Below are positions 57,481 to 64,000 of a DNA stretch of 64,000 bases, piece by piece; within the stretch, counting starts at the first letter, position 1; each line of letters starts with the position of its first letter. The position numbers and the translations under genes are program-made. This DNA comes from Aselliscus stoliczkanus (Eukaryota > Chordata > Mammalia > Chiroptera > Hipposideridae). The stretch is from positions 95,731,001 to 95,795,000 of the forward strand of contig CM066729.1 in assembly GCA_033961575.1 (NCBI GenBank). Direction: 5' to 3'. The notes beneath the pieces were generated by a model that was given only the letters and a program-made list of their open reading frames with translations, searched no databases and was not told where the DNA came from.

Positions 57481-58015
57481 TGCCCAAAGAGTCACAAGGA
57501 AGTCAGCAGGGTCAGGAAACACGGAAGCATGATCAAAAACATTCTTAAAATGAGATGCCAATTTCCTGGCCCCAGAAGAGCTTGACCAGAAGATACAAGC
57601 TTGTGGATCATACCCTAAAACATTAAGATTATTTCAGGCCTTCTGGACACTCCGTTACTACCATTCATGCCCAGCCTGGCATACATTATACTGATGAAAT
57701 TCATCCCAGAAATGGATCTGATTTTGTGCCAGGAGCCACCTCTGCTGGTCCAGGTATAACTCATCAATCCTCTGGTTATGAGATAATGCAGTAGGACTGC
57801 ATTATCATGGAGTCCAGTGTACATAGACAAGCAGTCGGTCTGCATTTATCACTTTCAGCTTCCACTGGCTAACAAAGGATCCAAGGACATACCTGAACTT
57901 TACCCAGGAACTAGACAAAAAGATCTGTTATCCAGATATTTTTGGAATCATACCAACAGGCCTTCAGAGCAGCCACAAGTCATGTCCTATAGCCCTTTTG
58001 GATTTAGCTAGAAAT
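57480..58015. other. Mixed-composition block, possible degraded pseudogene or repeat
   Basis: The block is GC-richer than its flanks. In one plus frame it reads ...FLAPEELDQKIQACGSY, and later frames are broken by stops, the look of an old processed pseudogene. I could not identify the parent gene. The 76-codon minus-strand frame at 57615-57845 and the 64-codon plus frame at 57817-58011 are shadows. Confidence 0.3.
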
Positions 58016-58355
58016 AATATATATATTTAAAGTCCATAAACTCTTAACAACTGATTACTGAGCCATAGAAAATTCTATCCATTAATGACAAAATGGTATT
58101 TTGAAGAATATTTAAAATAAGAATACTTTCCTGTTACAACTTTAGATGAAAAAAATAATATAACCCCACAATTGTGTGTAGTGTATATTTTTCCTCAGTA
58201 TGTGTCTAAATGCTTTACTAATTGTCCTCTTTTAGTGTTGAGAATTTTTAAAAACAATGTATGCATTTTTTTCTAATTTTTCTATAAAAGCATATTTAAA
58301 TTTTACAATAAAATATAAATATTATGTTATCAAAAATTTAGCTCTCAGAATATGA
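58015..58355. other. Non-coding AT-rich DNA
   Basis: No feature assigned. Confidence 0.5.
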
Positions 58356-58640
58356 TGTAATATGAAATTTGGGGTCTACAATGGTATTAACCTATTTGAT
58401 TCAGTTAATGAATTGGCAGAACAGTTTAGTTAAGAATGACAAGGCAATTAATTACCCATTTGTGTGATTATTATGTGCTCATGATAATTATTTCAGTCAA
58501 CTTAGATTAAACTGTCTTTGTAAACTACTTTGTTAAGGACCCTCAAAATAATAGTGCTAAATAATTTATGAGCAGTCTGTGTATTGTTTAATAATGAAAT
58601 ATGCAGATAAGCAAATAGTAGAGGGATTACTTAGTTCTCC
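58355..58640. other. Homeodomain-motif-rich unique sequence, possible conserved enhancer
   Basis: The stretch is unique and rich in TAAT-core words ('gcaattaattacccattt', 'tgattattatgtgctcatg', 'gataattatttcag', 'tttaataatgaaatatgca'). It has no repeat signature and no open frame. This texture is common in deeply conserved non-coding elements near developmental genes. Confidence 0.4.
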
Positions 58641-60345
58641 ATATCATCGTGCTAGTTAGTAAAGCTCAATGTTTGCATTTGTTTGTAAATGATCTGTGGG
58701 TTATAGCTGATCACAACTCAATATTATTCAAAACACCTAAATACAAGATAGTCTTAGAAAGCACAATAGCTATCTTATATCGTAGTAATGATTAAGAATG
58801 TTTTCATTACATATGTAGCTAGCCAGAACTGCATTTTGCAATTCCATTTCAAATTCAGTATGAACACATTTTAGGCGAAGATAATTTAATCAAAATAGAA
58901 AGCATCCACAGGAAGAAGGGAAAAATAGTAGATAGTCTTGGTTTTATTTCAGAGAAATAGTTGAGGAAATGAGATAAGTTCAATAAGGAATAAGAAGACA
59001 CAAGATAAAATAAAATAGCTATATTTAAATATGTGAAGAGTTGTCAAATGTAAGAAAGAGATGTCTGATTCATATTGTCCTGAAGTTAGACGTTACAAGG
59101 ATTCAGATTTTGGATCAACATATGCGAGGTGTTTCTATGCTCTCCTCATCACTGGTCCAATTCTACACTGTAAAGTTGGGAGCTCCCACTCACAGGATGC
59201 ATGAAAACAAGCTGGCATCCATTTCCCTAAGGTATAATATATTGGAAAGTATGGCACCTGTTCAAAGAATAGACTAGAATATATCAAGGTTTCTTTGACT
59301 ATAGAGTCTATGAGGATTTGGTAGTTATGTTAATAAATAATGTTAGTATACCTAGAGGGAAGTCGGAGTCATGGATCTTAAAAGAAAAGACCTTCAATGT
59401 TAGTAACCATGTTCTAGAATGTGAAGTCATACCAACTATGTTATCAATTCTTAAAAAGACATCCTAATGAAAGGAAAAAGAGGGAGTGTGATTAAGATTC
59501 TTATAGTAGAAGCCAGGACAAACTCAAACCAGTTTAACCCTTAAAGAAATTTATAAAATCATTAAAAGCAAAGGCTTGGAGTTGTGCTAGGTAGATTCAG
59601 GCATCACTATACCCAAGGGAACAAATGATATTTTGAGAAATCTTCCCTCTCGATACAGGCATCCCCTCTCTCTCTCTTTTTCCATTTCTTACTCTTGGGT
59701 CTTTCATCTGTCGTGCTTTATTTTCTTTCAGTTTCTCTTCAGATGCCAAAACAATAAGATCATAGGCATATACTCATGATTACCTAGTTCTTAAATTTTC
59801 TGATCTCAGAAAAAAAAAACACAACAAAGAACTGATTTCTCTATCATTTAGAGGGATCATAAAATAATGTTTTTATTGCTTCTCTTATGTATTCTTGGAA
59901 TAATCCCTGTGACCCCGAGGATAAATTTAGGTCAAATGCATACTCTTTGGCTGAGGACTGGAAGAACTGGGGGGAAAAAAAAATCACATGAAATAAGATA
60001 TTGTTCTTAAAAAGAAGATAAGGATACAATAACTATCTATTCCATGTATAATTTAATAGCTAAAGTATGTTTCAATAGACATAACCAAACACACAATTGT
60101 CTTTCTTAGTTATTTCTTAATTCTTTTTACCCCTGACCAAATTACTAGGCCCAAATCCTGAATGGGAACAAAATCTCTACGTAAATAGAAAAGAACTTAA
60201 AGAAAACTTGAACTGTTAACCAAATAGGGAAAACTTAATATACTACTTGCTGTGTTATACATAGATTTAATACACATTGTTTGTCAGTATACTTACACAG
60301 TGGCCATAAAGCAACTTAATTTTTTGTTATTTGCTCATTACTCAC
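58640..60345. other. Non-coding DNA
   Basis: No gene or clear repeat. A 78-codon plus-strand frame at 59041-59277 has no motif. Confidence 0.5.
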
Positions 60346-60349
60346 TAAT

Positions 60350-60445
60350 CAAACATTTTTTTAATACCACCTACATGTCAGACAGTGTGGCAGAATAAAC
60401 AAATAAAGCATGTTTCCTACACTAGCAGAACTCAGTCATAATAGA
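60350..60445 (-). repeat. LINE-2 3' end, antisense (short)
   Basis: 'caaacatttttttaataccac', 'tgtcagacagtgtggcagaa' and 'gtttcctacactagcagaac' match the antisense L2 terminus order. It is short and diverged. Confidence 0.45.
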
Positions 60446-60499
60446 AATAGATAGCCAAATATGTAATTATAATCAATATTATATGTTTGATATATCAAT

Positions 60500-60565
60500 A
60501 TTATATGTATGTTATATATATATATATATAATATTGTAATATTGTAATATTGTAATTTATATATA
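60500..60565. repeat. (AT)n and (ATATTGTA)n simple repeat
   Basis: An uninterrupted TA run (about 60514-60532) is followed by three to four copies of an 8-9 base 'aatattgta' word. Confidence 0.92.
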
Positions 60566-60589
60566 TTTGGTCTTTGTCCACTATTCCTG

Positions 60590-61330
60590 GCACATAGATC
60601 ATAAAACCCTTGGGGTTTCATAGGTGATGAGAGCAATTATAGTGTCTTCACTAATGTTAATAAGTGACATTTGGAAAGCACCTAAGGATGGAGACTGGTT
60701 GTAGTGGTGCCACATAATCAGAGGGTTCAGAACTTTCAGTCCCACCTCAGACCTTTCAAAACGGGAAATGGGCTGCAGATTGAGTTCAATCACCAATGGC
60801 CAGTGATGTAATCGGTCAGGACTATGTAATCAAGCCTCCTAAAAACCCAAAAGAATAGAGTTTGGAGACCTTCTTAAATGGTGAGCATGTAGATATATTA
60901 GAAGAGTGGCATGCTTGGAGAGAGCATGGCAGCTCCACACCCCTATCCACATGCCTTGCCCTGTGCATTTCCTATATGGCTATTCCTGAGTTATATTCTT
61001 TTATAATAAACTGGTAATCTAATGAATAGAATGTTCTCTGAGTTCTGTGACCTGTTTTAGTAAATTAATTGAACCCAAGGTGGGCAGGGGTCTTTCAAAC
61101 CTCTGATGTATAGTAAGCTGATAAGAAACACAGGAGAAAACCTGGACTTGAGATTGGCATCTGAAGCGAGGCTGGGAAAACAGTCTTGAAGGATTGAGAC
61201 CATACTCGTGGAATTTGACACTATCTCCATGTAGATAAGTGTCAGAATTGAGTTAAATTGTAGGAGATTAGCTAGTGCCAGAGAATTGAGGAACCCCACA
61301 TACACATCAAAATTGGTGTCAGAAAGGGAC
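60590..61330 (+). repeat. LTR-like block (ERVL-type)
   Basis: Phrases in order are 'ggtgatgagagcaattatag', 'ccttgccctgtgcatttcc', an 'ataataaactggtaatcta' polyadenylation signal, 'ctgagttctgtgacctgttt', 'aattgaacccaaggtgggca', 'ctggacttgagattggcatc' and 'gtgtcagaattgagttaaat'. This is the end part of a mammalian ERVL/MaLR-like LTR as I remember it. No internal retroviral sequence follows, so it is solitary or truncated. The name is not assigned. Confidence 0.55.
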
Positions 61331-61335
61331 ATATA

Positions 61336-61464
61336 CAGAGGGTGCTAAAAAAATGTGTACACATTTTAAGAAAGGAAAAAACTGTATTAAAATTGTAATA
61401 ATATATACTGATAACAAAAGATGAATACAAGTCATGTGTATACATTTTTTCAGCACCTGTGGTG
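61336..61464. mobile_element. Internally deleted mariner element, copy B (shortest)
   Basis: 'cagagggtgctaaaaaaatg' at the left and 'catttttt...cagcacctgtg' at the right are inverted. TA lies outside both ends (61334-61335 and 61465-61466). It shares 'actgtattaaaattgtaata' and 'aacaaaagatgaatacaagt' with copies A and C. At 129 bases it is the shortest member and has no transposase codons. It sits directly after the LTR-like block. Confidence 0.9.
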
Positions 61465-61469
61465 TATAT

Positions 61470-61860
61470 TTTAAAAGGTGTTAATAAGGCCTCAGGGTGC
61501 ATAGCAAAGGAAGCCATAACACTGGCTGGAGAGTTAGAAAGACTTCTCTAAGATAGTGACACTCGAGCTGGGCTTTAGCTGGGCATTACAGATATGTAGA
61601 AGTTGGACTGGTAGACAAATGTAGAAAGAGTGCTTCATATATATATTTTAAAATAGCATGAAGAAAACTGTAAAAGATATGAAAAGTGCCAAAGATTTTG
61701 GCAAAAGGACTAAAGCAATGTGGCAGCATTATGGGTGGGTACATGGGAAGGCAGAAGATGGCAATCCCTATGAGTTTTGTGTTTTTTTGTTGTCTACCTT
61801 ACAGATTTTTTAAATCCTTATATTACTTTAAAAACAGTTTTTATTTATCTTTTACTAATA
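61470..61860. other. Non-coding DNA
   Basis: No feature assigned. Confidence 0.5.
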
Positions 61861-61865
61861 TTCTA

Positions 61866-62034
61866 TGTTTAATGTAATTTATTTATTTATTTGTTTTGTT
61901 TTGTTTTGTTTTGTTTGTTTTTTGAGGGCAATGTCACTGGCCCTCATATGTGGGACCGAACCGGGGCTGCTGGCTTCCCAAGCCAGCGCTTAACCACCGT
62001 GCCACTCGGCCGGCCCCTTGTTTAATGTAATTTA
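61866..62034 (-). mobile_element. Short head-only tRNA SINE with perfect 16-bp target duplication
   Basis: The minus-strand head starts near 62018 with 'ggggccggccgagtggcac'. The A-box 'gtggcacggtgg' and B-box 'ggttcggtccc' follow, and it ends at 'gtgacattgccctc' (61925) before a (CAAAA)n-like tail (61882-61922). 'tgtttaatgtaattta' flanks it at 61866-61881 and 62019-62034 with no mismatch. This is the third member of the short class. Confidence 0.95.
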
Positions 62035-62685
62035 ATTTTTCATGTTACAAGTTATCCTTATGTAGGCTCTGCCCAATAAAAAATTGGGAAAATGAAAGTA
62101 TCTTATTTTGTGTCATGCTGTGGATAACGAGTGCCTTTATGCTACCATAAACATCCTGAGACCCGAACTCTAGGTCTCGCTTTTTCTTGCATTTCCTCTT
62201 ATTCTGATATTACTCATTTTTCTTTCTCATTCCAGCTGCTAATAAACTAATTCTTAATTTAAATTTGTCTTAACTAAACTTGCAAGGAAAATACATTAAC
62301 AAAATCTAAGGTTTCACCTATTTTTCATTTTTAATGAGAACAATTCTTGATTTAAGCCTTTTTTTTTTTTTTTTTTTAAATCAGCCGAGGTCCAGTAAGA
62401 AAACCTGAATGACTCATTATTTCAACACAGGAAATTTAATGAAGGAATTGAATAAATAGCTATTGGTAGACTGAAAACGCAAAAAGAGAGACAAAGAATA
62501 CCTCTTTGTTGTAACAGAGGTATTAATTACAGAAATTAGCTACTGTTGTGAAGGCTTAGAGACCAACCAGATGAGGCTGGGCTAATTAGAATCGAGAAAT
62601 GGGGAGGAGCAGCCCTATGAAGCTGCAGCTCAGACTTTCAAAGAAACTAGCTGATGGTAGCATCTCTGGTTTAGAAGTTTGGGGA
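62035..62685. other. Non-coding DNA
   Basis: No gene. A T run lies at about 62360-62378. Confidence 0.5.
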
Positions 62686-63135
62686 ATGTGATGATTAATC
62701 TTTGGTCTACTTGACTGGACAAAGGAATATCCAGAGAGCTGGTAAAACATCTGTGGGTGTGTGTGAGGGTGTTTTGGAAGAGATTAGCATTTGAATCAGT
62801 AGACTGAGTAAAGAAGATCTGCTCTTAACAATCAATGTGAGTGGGCATCATCCAATCCACTGAGGGCCCAAATGGAACAAAAAGTCAAAGGAAAGGCAAG
62901 TTCTCTCTGCATATTCTCCTGCCCTTAGACATCAGAGCTCCTGGTCCTCAAGCTCGTGAACTCTGATTTTTACACTAGGAACACCCAGTTCATATGTCTT
63001 CTGCTTAAACTGAGATTTACACCATTGGCCCCATGTTCTCAGTCCTTCAGACATGGACTGAATTATACTACCAAGTTTCCAGCTTTTAGAGAGTTGATCA
63101 CTGGACTTCTTGGCCTCCACAACCGTATAAATAAA

Positions 63136-63136
63136 T

Positions 63137-63171
<35 letters not shown>

Positions 63172-63180
63172 CACACACAT
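63136..63180. repeat. (CA)n microsatellite
   Basis: About 20 CA units with one CG interruption, inside the interspersed repeat. The mariner copy C begins directly after it. Confidence 0.96.
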
Positions 63181-63415
63181 CAGGGGTGCCAAAAAAATGT
63201 ATACAAGTGTACAAATGGATACTTCGGTCAATGTTGCTTAAGCAGTAGTTCGTCATAATCAGAAGTGTCTGGATGCTGATGGTAACCACTTTGAGCACCT
63301 CTTGTAATTGCAGAAGTCAAATGTGACTTGTATTCATCTTTTGTTATCGGTATATATTGAGTATTACAATTTTAGTAGTTTTCCTTTCTTAAAATGTGTA
63401 TACATTTTTGGCACT
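63181..63415 (+). mobile_element. Internally deleted mariner element, copy C, with transposase C-terminus
   Basis: The left end 'caggggtgccaaaaaaatgt' and right end 'tgtgtatacatttttggcac' are inverted. After a left-side deletion, the plus strand at 63245-63307 encodes the 20-residue C-terminus VVRHNQKC...FEHLL before a TAA stop. The FEHLL/HFEH ending is a hallmark of mariner transposases, normally about 345 residues long. The 3' UTR then runs to the right end. This copy explains the origin of copies A and B: they are derived from the same mariner family by further deletion. Confidence 0.92.
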
Positions 63416-63416
63416 A

Positions 63417-63497
63417 TTATATATATATAATAACTAATAGGAAATATATATATATATAATAACTAATAGGAAATATATATATATAATAACTAATAGG

Positions 63498-63536
<39 letters not shown>
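63417..63536. repeat. AT microsatellite with a three-copy 27-29 bp minisatellite
   Basis: 'taactaataggaaa' occurs at 63431, 63460 and 63487, spaced by (AT)n, and is followed by a long uninterrupted AT run (about 63500-63536). Spacings of 29 and 27 show slippage in the AT linkers. Confidence 0.95.
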
Positions 63537-63537
<1 letters not shown>

Positions 63538-63559
63538 TCTCTGAAGAAACCTAATACAG

Positions 63560-64000
63560 GGAACAAATGGAAAACTGAAGCCAACTGCTTTACTCACACC
63601 TCCTCCTGCTATCATGGTGAAGAAACTTTGCTGCCGTGATGTTAATAAATAAGAGGCCAAACATGGAGAAGCAAATCACTTCATCTTCCACCAGCTGTCC
63701 AGTTTCCTTTAGTTCCCCATGTTTGTAAAACCTAACAAGGAACTCCCTAGCAAAGGAGAAACTTTCATTTGCATTCTCAGTCCTAGCATCACAAAGTATA
63801 GATTTGTGGGTTGGAAACTGATTAATATCTGCATAACCATCTCACTTTTCAAATGATTGAATATCTCTCCAAATTTTCAAGTTAAAGAGAAATATCAGTC
63901 AGTCCAGTAGAGGATCTTTTCAAGATTATTATGTATATATAAGCTACAGGTGAAACTAGATCTCCCACTAATTGTGTATTTTCATAGACTTCTATATCTA
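63560..64000. other. Non-coding DNA to window end
   Basis: No gene or assignable repeat. Confidence 0.5.

Larger units (their letters stand above)
62690..63560 (+). repeat. Second copy of the microsatellite-bearing interspersed repeat, interrupted by mariner
   Basis: 'gtgatgattaatctttggtc', 'gagattagcatttgaatcag', 'agactgagtaaagaagatct', 'gggcatcatccaatccactg', 'tctcctgcccttagacatca' and 'ggacttcttggcctccacaa' make up the body. Then come a CA run, an inserted mariner copy and AT repeats, and 'tgaagaaacctaatac' closes it near 63556. The layout (5' body, simple repeat, short 3' end) matches 1255-1705. The style is of an old mammalian LTR or MER element. The name is not assigned. Confidence 0.65.

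Noticed and set aside
61923..62018. tRNA gene candidate (A-box and B-box present)
   Set aside because: It has target duplications and an A-rich tail and lacks a complete cloverleaf. It is a tRNA-derived SINE head, not a functional tRNA gene. The same applies at 38170 and 39196.
63417..63540. CRISPR-like regular repeats
   Set aside because: Only three copies with AT linkers in a eukaryotic repeat context. It is a minisatellite.

Overview
The window reads as mammalian nuclear DNA, most likely from a bat. It is AT-rich and CpG-poor, and it is crowded with LINE-1 and LINE-2 ends, MIR-like pieces, hAT and mariner DNA transposons, LTR-like blocks and microsatellites. The best lineage clue is a tRNA-headed SINE whose 5' end reads GGGCCGGCCGAGTGGCGC, with the A-box and B-box order of a pol III promoter. 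Heads of this type are familiar from bats, probably a Yinpterochiropteran. This lineage call rests on recalled repeat style, not on a search.

I found no protein-coding gene that I would defend. The open frames are short (the longest is 159 codons), lack family motifs, and mostly lie in repeats. The only recognisable protein remnants are dead transposon pieces: LINE-1 ORF1 and ORF2 fragments on the minus strand (15.7-16.6, 27.1-28.2, 39.3-39.9 and 51.9-52.4 kb), a broken mariner transposase (45.3-45.9 kb) and the last 20 codons of another mariner transposase (63.2 kb). The segment is therefore a gene desert or the inside of a very large intron.

Layout. 0-9.5 kb: an old microsatellite-bearing repeat (1.25-1.70 kb), L2 debris (2.4-2.7 kb), an LTR-like block (7.07-7.74 kb) and otherwise unique AT-rich DNA. 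9.5-20.3 kb: a hAT MITE, a mariner-derived MITE inside an L1 tail, an AT-rich palindrome field, a minus-strand SINE, an L1 with an 18-bp target duplication and a full-length SINE. 20.3-28.8 kb: a full-length SINE with a perfect 13-bp duplication, then an L1 that keeps the ORF1 end and the ORF2 start and end but lacks the middle. 28.8-41 kb: an 80-bp tandem duplication, an 81-bp palindromic mariner MITE, a SINE splitting an older repeat, two short head-only SINEs, and an L1 holding two different SINEs. 41-53 kb: microsatellites, MIR and L2 pieces, MER5A, the mariner pseudogene, and a GC-richer unique block near 47.5-48.9 kb. 53-64 kb: a young truncated L1 tail with a 17-bp duplication, homeodomain-motif-rich unique DNA near 58.4 kb, an LTR-like block, and a cluster of mariner derivatives and satellites at the end.

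No genes work together here in the usual sense. What can be read is a history of insertions: L2, MIR and hAT first, then L1, then mariner families and the tRNA SINE, which lands inside earlier elements. Unique stretches around 14.1-14.7, 41.9-42.4, 48.4-48.7 and 58.4-58.6 kb are the best places to look for conserved regulatory DNA. I did not find a new multi-gene system. The most interesting items are the two length classes of the SINE, the deletion series of one mariner family, and the internally deleted L1.
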